Shown one piece after another: positions 1 through 12,274 of a stretch of DNA of 64,000 nucleotides. Both the position numbers and the translations under genes were made by a program. The stretch lies in NCBI GenBank assembly GCA_038025085.1, contig CM076140.1, positions 23,840,501 to 23,904,500 on the forward strand, in the 5' to 3' direction. Position 1 is the stretch's first letter, and every line of letters starts with the position of its first letter. This stretch comes from Tetragonia tetragonoides. Its lineage: Eukaryota; Streptophyta; Magnoliopsida; Caryophyllales; Aizoaceae. The notes beneath the pieces were generated by a model, which worked only from the letters and a program-made list of their open reading frames with translations, made no database searches and had not been told where the DNA came from.

Positions 1-141
1 CTCAGGTTGGATTACCTGGATGCTCACAATGAACTTATTGGGTTATAATGCTTGAATTCATGCTCTTGATGAAGTGTGAAGGTTTATTTTGTGGTGTTAT
101 GGCTAACCTAAAGAAGGAGTAGAATCAGAATTTCTGTTTTA

Positions 142-204
<63 letters not shown>

Positions 205-926
205 TGCCAACCAAAAGACCAACCTTTCAGAGAGAATGTCCAACCTCTCAAATTCCCAACCTCTTAAACTGAACCCTAAGGTTCGTTTATATAGAAGAGG
301 GGGAGATGTCAGGGGTTTGGCACCGAAATCGAGATGGGCCTCGAATTCGTCGTCTGCGAGAAAAGGTCCAGGCGGCCATTCAGCTAGGCCAAGCGGCTGA
401 GCTGGCAGGACAAGCGATCAAACCGCTTGGCAAGCGGCTTAGCCGCAAGGCAAACGGTCAAACTGCTTGCAAGCGGCTTAGCTTCAAGGCAAGTGGTCAA
501 GCTGCTTGGCCTAGCGGCACAGCCGCTTATCCTAGCGACCACCGCTTGAACCCAAGTGTGGCCGCTTGGACCTGGAGCGGCGTGCCTGTATAGGTGCCTG
601 ACGTGCTTTTCACGCGGTGGAGGCTCTTCCGAGGGGGTCCACGCGGGATTGACTGAGTTTCCTTGTTTGACCAGGGGTTGACTCATGGGTTTGGGTTCCC
701 TTTCGGGCTCTTAGGTTTCAAAGAGGCCTATCTCTCAGTTTTGGACTCCAATTGAATTGAGTCCCAGTGGTTTGGATCACCTGTACAAAAGGCTTCCACT
801 AATTCAAATGAACTGGGCTAATCATCAGAGCAATTATTCTCGCAACCCAAGTTCGAGCAAAATCCAATCCTTTCATCATTGGGTTTTTATGAGGACTTAT
901 TATAGACACATTTTTTGGTGTCTACA
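1..926 (+). mobile_element. Possible 3' part of an LTR (left end outside window)
   Basis: No credible gene is present. The segment has a (GA)n tract, a TATA-like TTTATATAG near 287, a GC-rich stretch at about 370-560 with many imperfect copies of CAAGCGGCTTAGC, and it ends in GGTGTCTACA at 917-926, the usual 3' terminus of plant LTRs that start TGTAGACACC. The matching 5' terminus is not in the window. Short ORFs on both strands across the GC-rich repeat come from the repeat. The LTR reading is an inference from the promoter-like and terminal motifs only. Confidence 0.25.
146..201. repeat. (GA)n microsatellite
   Basis: About 28 uninterrupted GA dinucleotides. Confidence 0.95.
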
Positions 927-1167
927 AGGGGACCCTTATAAATAATTGGGAAGGGGAGGGATTTTTTAAACATAACCCTTTTGGTGCTTAAATCCCATAG
1001 AGTTAATAAAAAGGCCAACTTTAGATGTTGATTGTATTTTCCAAAACTTTATCAATTGTATGTATACTACTAAATTCTAACTTGGTCATACCTAACGAAA
1101 TTCACCATCCTTATATGGTTATTTATTTTTTTTATTTTAGTTGACTGATTAAGAAAAGCGAAGATTC

Positions 1168-1961
1168 ATTTTTTTTTTTTTTTGGTAAAAGGTCAGGTGA
1201 TCTATTACCAACTTGTGAAAAACTGTAAATACACACTAAAGAGAGGGAAGAGGAAAAATAGGCCACCTTATAGGAAGGGTTCCCTTCTTTAACTTCCCAA
1301 GCCTCACAAACCAGTAATTTAAAAGACAGATTACAATCATAAAAACAAGACTTCTAAACAAGGTTAACAATGTACTGTCTATCAGCTCTGGACAGTTTTC
1401 CAAGTTCAGGGAAACTCCCTCTTATCTTAATTCCTTGACAATCTGCTTGAACACATCCTCAGGGGTTCTGACTCTTTTTTGGAAGATTCTTGAGTTTCTT
1501 TCAATCCAAATATGATACGTGATTGCTGCCATGCTAGCTGCTGCTACACGTCTCTGCATTCTTCTTATCTTCTTCCTGTTCCTTATCCAGGCAAACATCT
1601 TCCTCCCATTATCAGGCACATTGTTACATTGAATCCAACTGCAGGTTCTCCTCTTAAGGTCAGTTGACCAAGGACACTCATAAAATAGGTGTTCATGCTT
1701 CTCCTCACCAGTTTGACAGAGGACACACTGTTTATCAACAGCTATTTGAAAGGTGTCATTCAGTCTGTCCTTTGTTAGGAGTCTATTCTGGTATGCAAGC
1801 CAGAGTATGAAAGAGTGCTTAGGAATGGCACCTCTACTCCAGACAGTATAGTAATCCCTCATTTTGCTTCGTTGTCCCATCAAAAAATTGTATCCATCTG
1901 AGACCTTGTATTGTTTGGCTGTTCTTCTCCATTCACAGTCCTCTGGAAATAACTCTCTCAT
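1168..1961 (-). mobile_element. 5'-truncated LINE 3' end with zf-RVT domain
   Basis: The minus strand carries an open stretch (1961 down to 1422, 179 residues) with the reverse-transcriptase zinc-binding region typical of plant LINEs: PKHSFILWLAYQNRLLTKDRL-like sequence, then CVLCQTGEEKHEHLFYECPW, then IWIERNSRIFQ near the C terminus. After the stop comes about 250 bp of 3' UTR ending in an A-rich tail, seen as a T run at about 1169-1184 on the plus strand. The endonuclease and RT catalytic parts are missing, so this is a dead 5'-truncated copy. No target-site duplication was recognised. Confidence 0.8.
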
Positions 1962-3460
1962 TTATAAAATCTTCTTCATGAAATATTCATTTTTGTTAAG
2001 AGGCATAAATGTTATTATATCTTGATAATTTAATACAATATTCCAAATTTTTGACATCTGTGAAAAAAAATTCTCCACTTAACAGATTTTGATTTTTTAT
2101 CTACTGAATCAATTACAGGTTACAATATCTTTTATCTTTGGAAGCTGAAACCATCATTTTACAGGGCTGCGAATTGGGGTCGTCTTTTTACGGGAAAATG
2201 AGGGTCAATCATATTTATGGGGAAACGGTGAAAAGTCGTTGAAATAAATATATTTAGGATTTTGATATTTGAATTATGAACTGGCATGTGTAGTTGTGTG
2301 TACTTGGCCTTAAAAAACTAGTTGTATCCACCTTATTTAATAGTCTAAAGACAATTTCATTTGTAATAATATTGACTGAGGGTTAATAAACTAGCAAGTT
2401 CATGTTAAATATGGTATTGAGTATTCATAGTAAAAAAAAAGCCCGATTGCATAGACTTGACAACAACATAATGGCATCAAAAGCACTATTACAACAACAT
2501 TCCATTCATATCACACCAAAACAACACATAGCCAAAAGCCCAATTGCATATACATCAAACTAAATCACTAACAATAGTTCATGCAATAGTTAATTGTTTT
2601 TTTTTTTTGAGGAATAACTAGCTACAACCACTGTCGTTCCAAACACCCAAAAACAAAAACCTACTCCATCACCCTCACCCTCACCCTCGATCTCACTATG
2701 CTTATCTTGGTCAGGTTGAACTCCAATACGACTCTGCTTGTACAAGAAGTTCCTCACCAACATGTGCCCTTTGTACATGCGGAGCCAGAGTGCATTATGG
2801 GCCATAACATATATCTTCTATTATGAAATTATGTCGTTCCCTTTGAGTATAGTCATACCGACGCTTCACCCCTTCTCGATTTTTCTGTCTCCTTAACAAT
2901 AGATTTGCATTGTCTTGACGCCTGAACGCCTGAGCAAAACTCCTCTTACATCCACATCTAGGGAGCTTTAGAATTATGTGTTCAACCAACACATTATCCA
3001 TCCCCAGGAGGTTGATTATGGGGCATGACCCTTCCGTTCTTCGCTGTTGACAAATCAACAGCCCAAAATTTAATTTGACATGTAAATCGCAAACGTACAT
3101 CCAGTGGCACTTGAAGCCAAGCAAAGAACTATATACTATCTCTTTGTCTAAATCAGTGTGTTGGATTAGTCAATACTATCCCAGTGTTTCGTTGTAACTA
3201 TTATCAGTCACTAAATACATAGACACCCTCATAATTACACTTACTCAAGACAACCCATATAAATTTCATCTAAAGTTGTCTAAACTTCATAACCAGTAAA
3301 GACAAATGACAAAAAAAACTAATAATCAAACATTACCAAGTGACACTACCAAATAAATAACATTCAAAACACATACATGCATATTATTACAATTCATGAA
3401 CCCATCCTACCACCAAAAACAATCAAAATCCGAATCCCCAATTGACCGAATTGGCATTTT
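1962..3460. other. AT-rich interval with unrecognised degenerate reading frames
   Basis: No recognised gene. Minus-strand ORFs at 3124-2795 and 2805-2590 are adjacent and could be pieces of one decayed protein. The first contains a basic stretch with paired cysteines (RCGCKRSF) and RRQKNREGVKRR, and the second an EGEGEGDG tract. I could not place them in a family. The interval lies outside the MULE TIR that starts at 3461. Confidence 0.3.
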
Positions 3461-3623
3461 AAAAATGAGGTCCTAACCACATTGGCATTTTAACTTTTCA
3501 CGGTGACAATAAGTGCATTTTAAACGAGTGACTCGGTCATACGAACACTTTAACCACGTCGACGGGGAATCTTTTCTATTTTTTTGGTTTTTATCCTATT
3601 TCCTTGCATTTATTCCTTTTCTG
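3461..3623 (+). repeat. Left TIR of MULE
   Basis: It begins AAAAATGAGGTC and matches the reverse complement of 10212-10374 over its whole length, with scattered substitutions. Shared blocks include CCACATTGGCATTTTAAC, GTGACTCGGTCATA and GGGAATCTTTTCTATTTT. Weaker similarity, including a shared TGGCGCGA, continues inward for perhaps another 80 bp. Confidence 0.9.
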
Positions 3624-4371
3624 CAAATTTATTAAGCTCCTAATAATAATGAAAAGTCCTAAAATTCATCTGGCGCGACAAAATAAAACTTTCCCCATCA
3701 TTACTCAGTTGAAAATTGCAACCCCCACCCACCTTTCTTACCAGTCATTACACCACCATCACGAGAGAGAGAGCTGCAGATTCGTGAAATCTGGACCATA
3801 AAGAGAAAGAAAAGGACTGAAATTGATAGCCCAAGACTGAAAGGGGGGGTGATACTGAAGATTCCATAGAGTACAGTTGAAGGTGGAAGCTTTATAGTTG
3901 ACTGGTTGAGGTGGTCCTGTCAAATTGGGTGAAGAATCGTGTCAGCAAGGGGGCCAACATAGGTAATTGTGATTGTTGGTTTGTTAATTATAATTCATAG
4001 GTAGTTTAGTGTGTAATTTGTTTAATTTATGAGTAAAGTAATTGGGTGCTTAAAAGTTCGGGTTTTTAGGGTATTTTTTGTTGGGTTTCAGTGCCATTGA
4101 TTTAAATAAAGCTAATGGGTGATGAAATTGCTTAGTTTTCTGTAGTTTAACAGGTTATGTGTTATAAAAATGGATGCTTGGTTGAATGATTTCCATGTGT
4201 TTTGTGATTTCGAGAATTGCATATAAAATAGTGAAATTTCTGCTATGAAACTGTAAAATTGAACTAAATTAGTAATTATTGGCCAAAAAATTAATTATTG
4301 TATTTTGATTTAAGTGTTCATGTGTTCACTTGTAGCTGAGCTTAGTAATTTCATGAATATATGACTTGCAG

Positions 4372-7300
4372 ATGGGTGCTCACAATTTAGTTTTGACTAA
4401 GCTCTGGCATGGGGGTGATTGGCTTGTTGTGAATAATGTAATTTAGAGATATGAAGGAGGAAAGTGTGAAGTTTTGATAATTGAGGAGTGTGAGTTCACA
4501 ATTAAGTCATTTTTAATAGAGTTGAGAAAGCTAGGGTATAGGGGCAAAATTGATTTGTGGTATAAAGTACCTGGGTATGGGATGAATAATGGTGGTTTGG
4601 GAAAAATTATGGACAAAGATGCATGCAAGACAATGTTACAGATTGCTGCATCTTTAAGTTACATATACATTTATGTAATCCATTATGTTGATCAACCTGT
4701 GATTGTGGACCCAAGTGAGGTACTAGATGAGCCCACAAACCCTGAGCCAACAAACAGTGAGCCCACACACACTGAGCCCACAAACCCTCAGCCAACAAAT
4801 AGTGAGGCCACAAATCCTGAAACCACAAACACTGAGCCCACACAACCCAAAAGCACAACACAACCCATTCCAACATCAGACTCCACTACTTCAAACCAGT
4901 CCAATGTTCCACCACAAACCCCACAAAAAAATTAAGAGTAAAACATCTTGCTAAAAGGACCCCCACAAGATCTAGTCATAGGACAATTCTTAAGAAGTTG
5001 CAGTCATCATAAAATTCAACCCATACCAGCTCATCACCAGTCACTGCAGCTGAATCACAAACAATTTCATCCCCACCACCTACAACTCTAGGATCACCAC
5101 AATCCCCTACAGCTAACACACAACCACCACAACAATCTCCTACAGCTAACACACACAACCACCACAACAATCTCCTGCAACTAACACACCACCACCAGAC
5201 ATACCACCACCACAAAAATCCCCTACAGCTGTCACACCATCACCACAAACACCAGCACCAGAATCAACTGCTCACTAGACATCACCACAATCACCACCAC
5301 ATTCTCCACTAGAACCATTGTTTCATTATGAACCAGCCAAAAAGTACACTCTAAGGAGACTTGTCAAACCAACACCAACTGTTCCTCAAGATCCACCAGA
5401 TTTTCTAGTTGAAACTGATGATGAAAATAGTTCATCTGAGATTGATGATTCAGCTGATGATGAAAACTGGAGGGCAGACCCCAATGAATTAGAGTTGTCA
5501 AAAGCTGACACGGCCCGACAACACGACACGAACCGGACACGAATGTAGCGGGTTAGTGTTGAGAGGTTTCGACCCGTTTAATTATATGGGTCGACACGAG
5601 TAACATGTTTAGTTAAATGGGTTAGGTTAAGGTTGAGATTTCCTACACGAAAACAACCTGCTTACGACACGTTTAATTTTAATTGTCAAATGCAAGTTCA
5701 AATAATTTGTAACAAGTAAATAATGTAACAGAATCTCACCTATCTAGAGCATTTTAATAATTTTAGACTGTTGAATATACACTTATATGGTTAGAACTTT
5801 AAATTTGTAGGTAAAATTTATGTTTTTTTCTCATATTTTAATTAGTTAGAATATAAGTAAAGATAAACAGGTTAACAGGTCATTAAACAGGTAACACGAT
5901 TATTAAACAGGTCAGGTGCAGGTCAAGGATTTTCGACACGATTAATAAATGGGTTAGGTTTGGGTCAAGGAATTCTCGACACGTTTAACCTTGACACGAA
6001 CACGAACACGACACGACGTGACCTATTTGACAGCTCTACAATGAATTGAGAGCAATCAGGGAGGAGGAGACTTTGGATGGCTTAGTACCTGAAGCTGGGT
6101 CTAAAGGACAGGGAAGGAGGAAGAGACTTTGCGTTGAAGGTGGAGGAGACACTAGTGAGCCATTGGAAGGGCAGGATCATGAGAATCTGGTTGATTGTGA
6201 AGGTGGTTCTAGTGAAGGTGATGAAGATCCAGTTCTTGAGGTTGATGAAGATGTTGTACATGGTGAAGGTGATGAAGATCTCGTTCTTGAGGGTGATGAA
6301 GATGTTGTACATGGTGAAGGTGGTCCTGAGGATGAATTAGAATTTGATAGGGATGACATCATCAACAGGGAGTTGTCATATGATGATGAAGAGTTATTTG
6401 AGGTAAGGTTGGCAACTGCTTTAGCAAGACCACAACTGAGGAGGAGACAAGCAAGAGGGCACATTGAACCTGAACATCAAGAGGACACAGACAGAGGTGA
6501 TGCTGATGATGGACCATCCCAATGCTGATGTTGGACCATCCAATACAGGAGGTGAACTTGGTGGTGATAACTTTCAGAGTGTAGACTAGCCACCATTTTG
6601 GAAAACTTTTGAGGGTGGATATTTATCTGATGAGAGGGCATCAGATGATGAGCATCTGATTGGTATTAGACAGAAGAAAGGGAAGGTGGAATATCCTAGG
6701 TTCAATGAGAGGACAGATATGAAATCTGTGAAATCGATACATGGTTTGAAATTCAGATCCAAACACATATTGAAAGGGGCTATTTTATAGTACTCTATCC
6801 AACAACATAAGGATCTCATGTACATGAAAAATGACAATGCCAGGATTTGGGTTGCTTGTTCTGGATGCAATTGGGAGTTATTAGCTGGTCCTAACCTGGA
6901 ATCGAAAGGGGGTGCAGATCAAAACAATGCAGGACAAACACAAGTGTGTCAGGACTTTGGAGAATAGGCTTATCACTGACTCATGGCTTTCCAATGAATA
7001 TATGGATAGGCTGTTAAGAAATCCAAGGTTGAAGCCAGCTGAAATCAAGGCTGACATGAAAGTGAGGTTTGATGTGGTGGTTAATCTAAGAAAATGCCAA
7101 AGGGCCAAAGAAAAAGCACTGAATGCTGTTGATAATCTCATGAAGAAACAGTATGGTGTGCTCAAACCATACCTCAATGAATTAGTGAGGTCAAACCCTG
7201 GTACCACATGTGTTTTAAGGACTGTTGAACCAAATGAGCCAGGTGGTTTGAGAAAGTTTTACAGGTTCTATGTGTGCTTCAAAAGATTAAGAGACGACTT

Positions 7301-8989
7301 CAAAAGGACTTGTAGGCCCATATTTGGCATAGATGGGTGTTTTCTGAAACATGCATGTGGGGGACAGTTGTTGTGTGCAATTGGAAGGGACGGGAACAAC
7401 CATATGTTCCCTATTGCATGGGCAGTGGTTGAAGGAGAAAGTAAGAGTAGCTGGGAGTGGTTCCTAAGGCTTGTATCAGAAGATTTGGAGATGGATCAGG
7501 GAGAAGGGTGGGATGTATCATCAGATCAGCAGAAGGTAATTTAGCTAACCTAAGTTTATTTTATGTACTATATTATGTCATCAGATCACTTATGCATCTT
7601 TTTGCAGGGACTTGTGCTAGCAATACATGAGGTATGGCCCAAAATTAAGCATAGACAGTGTGCTCGACATATTTTCACAAACTGGAGAAAAATTCACAAA
7701 GGAGGAGCCCTTGAGTACCAGTTTTGGAGAATAGTGAAGGCAACATCTATGGGTAATATGAACAAGAAGCTCAAAAAATGAAGGAGATGTCACCCAAGGC
7801 ATTTGAAGACTTAGAGATTAGGGATCCAAACACATTATGTAAGTCACATTTCAAGACTCGTAGCCTTAGTGATTTCATTGATAACAAAATGGCAGAAACT
7901 TTCAATTCTTTATAATTTTACTAGCTAGATATAAGCCTATACTTAGTATGCTTAAGGATATTAGGCTAGATTTAATGGATAGAATGAGGAAAAAAAGGCT
8001 TTGGATGAGAAGTTTGTAGCTGGGGTGACTCCTAAAATAAGTCAAAAACTGGAGGAGGCTTATAAGGAACAAAAGTATTGTGATGTTCAGTGGAATGGTG
8101 AGGACTCACAAACAGGGTTTGAGGTAATACACCACAATGTCAGTCATGTTGTGGATCTGAAGAGGAAACAATGCTCATGTAGGGGGTGGGATTTAACTGG
8201 AATACCCTGTGCACATGCTATGGATGCTATCTTATACATGAGGTTGCAACCAAAAGACTTCCTCCCAAAGTGGTACAGGCAGAATAACTACAGGAAAACT
8301 TATTCAACCCTGCTACAACCGGTTCAAGGAAGCCTATCCTGGGACCATGAAGATGTTGGCACCATATTGCCTCCTGATATCAACAGGAAGAAGACTGGTA
8401 GAAGGAAGACATCTAGGAGGAAGGATTCAAATGAACCTCCTAAAAAGTCAATAAAATATTGTAGGCAAGGCTTCCATACCAGATGCAGTCATTGTAAGTC
8501 AACTGAGCATAATATAAGGAAATGTCCCACAAAATCTCCCAAAGTAAATGCACTTAATTTTAAATAGATTTTACTTGTATTTCGTTGTTACATCCTATAA
8601 CACTATGTTGTTTGTTTTCACTTCCTTAGGACACTAAGCTTGTTAACAAGGACATTGCTGGCTCTTCATCAAAAAGGAAGATGGGGGGTAGACCAAAGGG
8701 AAGCAAAAACATGGTTAGTAGAGATCTTGAGGCACCTAGAGAAGATATCATTAGTCCATTGGAATACCTGCAACGTATGAGAAAACACAAACGGAAACAG
8801 CCTACTAGGCCATCCCAATCCCAATCTTCATTGCCATGGATAGAGGTTGTATCACAAAACCAATCTGGTCAGGGAACAGGAAGAGAAAGAGGAATAGGGA
8901 GAGGAAGAGGATTAGGGAGATCAAGGATAACAGGAGTTGGACGGTTCGTCAACAACAATGGTCAAGTTAGGATGAACCCAGGTTGCTAG
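4372..8989 (+). pseudogene. MuDR/MULE-type transposase pseudogene
   Basis: The frame opens at ATG 4372 with a PB1-like N-terminal region (LTKLWHGGDW, then ELRKLGYRGKIDLWYKVPG), followed by a Pro/Thr-rich linker with repeated EPTNPEPTNS units and an acidic Asp/Glu tract. Next come a MuDR-type DNA-binding region near 6700-6890 (SKHILKGAI, RIWVACSGCNWELLA) and the MULE catalytic core at 6912-7534 (FGIDGCFLKHACGGQLLCAI; then HMFPIAWAVVEGE). A canonical intron lies at about 7534-7607. The SWIM zinc finger (CSCRGWDLTGIPCAHA) and a CCHC knuckle (CSHCKSTEHNIRKCP) follow at 8001-8567. The last exon, after a second intron, holds an AT-hook-like GGRPKGSKN and an R/G-rich tail. It is inactivated by TAG at 4444, a frameshift after about 4933, the hAT insertion at 5490, an in-frame TAG near 6788, a frameshift near 7770 and a stop near 7912. 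This is a relic, but domain order is complete. Confidence 0.85.
5490..6038. mobile_element. hAT-type MITE nested in the MULE transposase gene
   Basis: A 549-bp element with terminal inverted repeats TAGAGTTGTCAAA / TAGAGCTGTCAAA is flanked by a perfect 8-bp duplication CAATGAAT (5482-5489 and 6039-6046). The 8-bp duplication and TAGRG-type ends indicate the hAT superfamily. Near both ends it is rich in ACACGA/CGTGTC motifs. It has no transposase. Removing the element and one duplication rejoins the acidic linker reading frame of the host transposase (..DPNEL + RAIREEE..), which shows the MULE ORF was still continuous here at insertion. Confidence 0.92.
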
Positions 8990-9359
8990 GACTATTAGGG
9001 TAGTGATTTTTTGGCTAGTAGTATGCTTCACAATGTACTTTTGTGTCACACATTGTGCTTTTGTGTCAAACTAGTTACATGCTTTTGTATCAAACAAAGT
9101 GCTCATATTTTGGAAGTAATCAAATGGAACACATTATATATGTTAAACATTCCAGGTTTATCAATTAGAACGAGAGCAAAATATCATTATATTTCTTAAC
9201 ATGTCTTACATCATCATCATCATTCCATAACAGACAACCTAACATAGCCTAGTAGCATGTTGCTTAACATAAACCTAGTAGCCTGTTGCTTAACATAAAA
9301 TAAACTAACACATCCACATTAACACCCATCCTTATTTCTCCACCATTTTACATATCTCC

Positions 9360-9779
9360 TTAATAAAAAGTCACCCTAAATTTTGGCATGTAATACATGA
9401 ACACAATTGCAACAACTACAACATCCACTACCCTAGTCATCCTCCATGATGTTCTACTCTTCTTTTGCCTAGCTTGCAACTTAGTCGCCTCCTTCTTTAG
9501 CCTCAACACTTCAGCTTGGTAGTTCCTCAATTCAAGTTTGTATGATGGTAGGACAGTTTTTTTAAGCTTCAACATCTTCTTCATCTCACACAAATCATTT
9601 CTAATCAAAGGAAGAAGGGTGGATGCATAAGGACAAACTGGGGGGTCAACCCAATTCCACAAGCCACAAGAATTATCCTCCTTCACACAACACTTGAATC
9701 TCCTGCCAGTATTTTCATCAGTCATTACAGTTAAGCAATCAACTTCCAAACCACATCTACACCTCATAGGACCCATCAT
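9360..9779 (-). CDS. GRF-zinc-finger, coiled-coil, tail-anchored small protein of the MULE
   Basis: A 139-residue ORF converges on the transposase gene and lies inside the MULE TIRs. The start is the ATG pair at 9779; an upstream GTG extends the frame by 7 residues but is unlikely to be used. Residues 5-47 form a GRF-type zinc finger: C7-R-C9, G25-R-R-F28, C30/C31, C38, then WNWVDPP. Residues of about 60-105 are Lys/Glu/Leu-rich and likely coiled coil. Residues of about 115-133 (VVDVVVVAIVFMYYM) form a hydrophobic segment near the C terminus, suggesting a tail anchor. GRF fingers bind nucleic acid in TOP3A, APE2 and NEIL3. Many small plant proteins share this finger-coil-TM plan and are common in transposon-rich DNA. 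Unlike the transposase it has no visible lesion. Whether it takes part in transposition is unknown. Confidence 0.7.
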   Translation of the reverse strand: MMGPMRCRCGLEVDCLTVMTDENTGRRFKCCVKEDNSCGLWNWVDPPVCPYASTLLPLIRNDLCEMKKMLKLKKTVLPSYKLELRNYQAEVLRLKKEATKLQARQKKSRTSWRMTRVVDVVVVAIVFMYYMPKFRVTFY

Positions 9780-10211
9780 CTTAGCTAAATTGTTCCACAC
9801 CCTTATGGACTTGTGGCTATTAAGTCCAACTCCACGCTTGTCCTACACTGAAGAACAATTATATGGACAAACAAAAATCACCCAAAAAACGAACAATTTA
9901 ACAAACAAAAGAACAACAATTTCATCAAATTCGTGGAGCCTCAACGTACATGGTTGGTCCTGCTATTGTTGCGTGATTTCTCACCAGTTCTGGCCATTTT
10001 ATAACCAATCCCTCTAACTTAGTGCTCGATTTGAGTTCAATTGCAGGTATAACCAGTCAATTGAGGTGATTTGACTTTGTAGCTCTACTTCCCCCTTTTC
10101 AAGAACGATACTCTAACTTATAAACTGAACCCCATTATTAGAATCGCGCCAATTCAAATTTTAATGAGTTTAAAAAATTTCGCATATTAGGCGAGACATT
10201 TAATAAATATA

Positions 10212-10374
10212 CAGAAAAGCAATAAATGCAAGAAAATAGGATAAAAATCAAAAAAAATAGAAAAGATTCCCTGTCTACATGGTTAAAGTGTTCATATGAC
10301 CGAGTCACTAGTTTAAGATGCCCAATTGTCGCCTGGAAAAGTTAAAATGCCAATGTGGTTAAGACCTCATTTTT
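10212..10374 (-). repeat. Right TIR of MULE
   Basis: Inverted copy of 3461-3623, ending GACCTCATTTTT at 10363-10374. Transcription of the GRF-finger gene probably starts from this side. Confidence 0.9.
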
Positions 10375-11436
10375 AGATGAAAATTATTAAATAGGAATTT
10401 CAAGGGACATGAATAGCAATGACATAACACTAAAATCCAATAATTAGCAAAAATCAGACATGCAATTCCAAAATTCAATTTATCCAACAAGATTTTATGG
10501 GAAATTCCATAAAACTAAAATAATCCATCAATTAGTACATGCAATTCTAATAAATACAAGTCAAATTCGATAAACAAAACTTAGGAATTTCAATCGACAT
10601 AGAAAAAAATACTTGGTTAAAGTAACAGCAAATGAAAACAAACAACTCACACGTTAATATACACTTCAAAATTCATAATTAGACAAATTACCACAAAATA
10701 TATCCACCATAAGTTACTTATAATTAAAATTCATTGATGAATAACTAAATCCTTATACTGGGCTAAAGCAGAACACCTCAAAATTACAAGAATAGAGCAC
10801 AAATCATTAACTTTACTATTTAAATGAGTATTCTAGATGAGGTAACAAACTTATTGATCTGACATGACTAAACTAAGACATGCAAGACATTTCATGTTCA
10901 AAATTAAGAATGGAAAAAATTAAAATTAGGTCAAAGAATGAAGATAAGACATACTTGGTTTTCAATCGGTATTGACGGAGAGAGAGACCTGATTGGAAGG
11001 GAGAAGAATAAGGAAAAGGAGAAGGAGAAGTTGAAAAGGTTAAATGAATTTTATGGGATTTTTGGCTTTTAATGGATTGCATGTAAAAGAACATGGGGCA
11101 TTGTTATTTATAAGAGGAATTGGGAGGGAGGTTTCGAACGACACCCTTTTTGGGTCAATTAACTGACTTTACTCAAGCCCATTTTACCCTTTACATTGCA
11201 TTTTAAGAATAGCCCATATAAAGTAACAACAACCAAATGATAGATATTGAAAGAATTTTGAACCTTATATTCATACAAGTCACAAGACCTATAATATCTT
11301 ACAGTCTATAGAAACTGAAAAGTATTGCAAGTGCCTAAAATAAAACACTTTTTCTGAGGACAATATGCCCAAATGCCACCAATTTTTAAGTGTTGAAGGG
11401 GCAAGCAATGAGCCTAAATGGTGAATTCAAAAAAGT
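10375..11436. other. AT-rich intergenic DNA
   Basis: No supported gene or element. Short ORFs here (for example on the minus strand at 11094-10873) have low-complexity composition and no recognisable domain. Confidence 0.5.
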
Positions 11437-11482
11437 AAGAAAAATTCCACATGGTACCCCTCTACTTTAAGCTTTTCCACTT

Positions 11483-12274
11483 GAACGATTTCTCGATAAA
11501 GGGCTAAATTAGAAAGTATTTCCCAGATTAGGCTAGGTTAGAAAATATTTCCCGTGATGGTGTCCACGTAGGCTCAGACCTAATTGAATTGCCAATATAT
11601 TTTTTCCGCTGACAACTTCATAATCGCTATTGTGGAGAGCGAGTTCTACCGCAAAAAGTCGCTTCCCTAAAGGGCGACTATTCTGGAAAAAAGAAGGCCA
11701 CCCTCTGTTGTTCTTCAGAGCTCCTTCACCTCTCTCCTCAACACAGAGCTCCTTCACCTCTCTCCTCAACCCCTCTGTCTCACCAGTTTTGTCCTACTAC
11801 CCACCTTGAATCCACTAACCGATGCCGTCCCACTCGCGGTGTTCGGCGCCGTCCCAATTGACGTGGTGGTGAAGTCGATTTCTTCCCCCAAATTTACCTA
11901 GATAGATTATATTGATAGCCCATTAGGAAATTGTTATTTTGGACAAACGGAAATGTGTTGCGTATATATTTATTGATGATGATGCTGTAGAATGAACTTT
12001 AGGAAGCAACTCTAATTGCCACCACTACCGGTGAATGAATTATAGGAAGCTAATTTCCAGATCTGCAAACCATGTGAGTCGATGTCACTGAGCGCGACTT
12101 ATGTGGGTGGAAGTCACTCTCCACGATAGCGAGTTTGAGGTATATTGCTGAAAAAAATAATAACTTGGTTCGTTATAACCCGATCCTACGTGGACACCTT
12201 CATGGGAAATAGTTTGTAACCCAGCCTAATCTGGGTATTATTTTCTAAAATAGCCTTATTTCAAGAAATCGTTC
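11483..12274. mobile_element. MULE-type MITE nested in the left TIR of the preceding element
   Basis: A 792-bp element has long inverted ends (GAACGATTTCT ... AGAAATCGTTC) that continue imperfectly for about 100 bp, sharing CCCAGATTAGGCT and GGTGTCCACGTAGG. It is flanked by an exact 9-bp duplication TTTCCACTT at 11474-11482 and 12275-12283. The 9-bp duplication and long TIRs indicate Mutator. It has no coding capacity. Confidence 0.92.

Larger units (their letters stand above)
3461..10374 (+). mobile_element. Mutator-like element (MULE) with long TIRs
   Basis: A 6.9-kb element is bounded by inverted repeats of about 163 bp. Inside are a decayed MuDR-type transposase on the plus strand and a small GRF-zinc-finger gene on the minus strand running toward it. 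A 549-bp hAT MITE is nested within the transposase gene. The TIR-transposase-convergent-second-gene plan resembles maize MuDR (mudrA/mudrB), though the second gene here is not recognisably mudrB. The expected 9-bp target duplication was not found, so the exact termini are uncertain by several bases. Confidence 0.85.

Noticed and set aside
306..686. ORFs on both strands in the GC-rich repeat
   Set aside because: Repetitive KRLSRKANGQ-type translation from CAAGCGGCTTAGC units; both strands are open for the same reason, with no domain.
4607..5215. Minus-strand and third-frame ORFs over the MULE linker
   Set aside because: Shadows of the Pro/Thr-rich repeated linker of the transposase.
6082..6464. 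Minus-strand Ser-rich ORF and alternative plus-frame ORF
   Set aside because: Shadows of the acidic GAT/GAA-rich repeat of the transposase.
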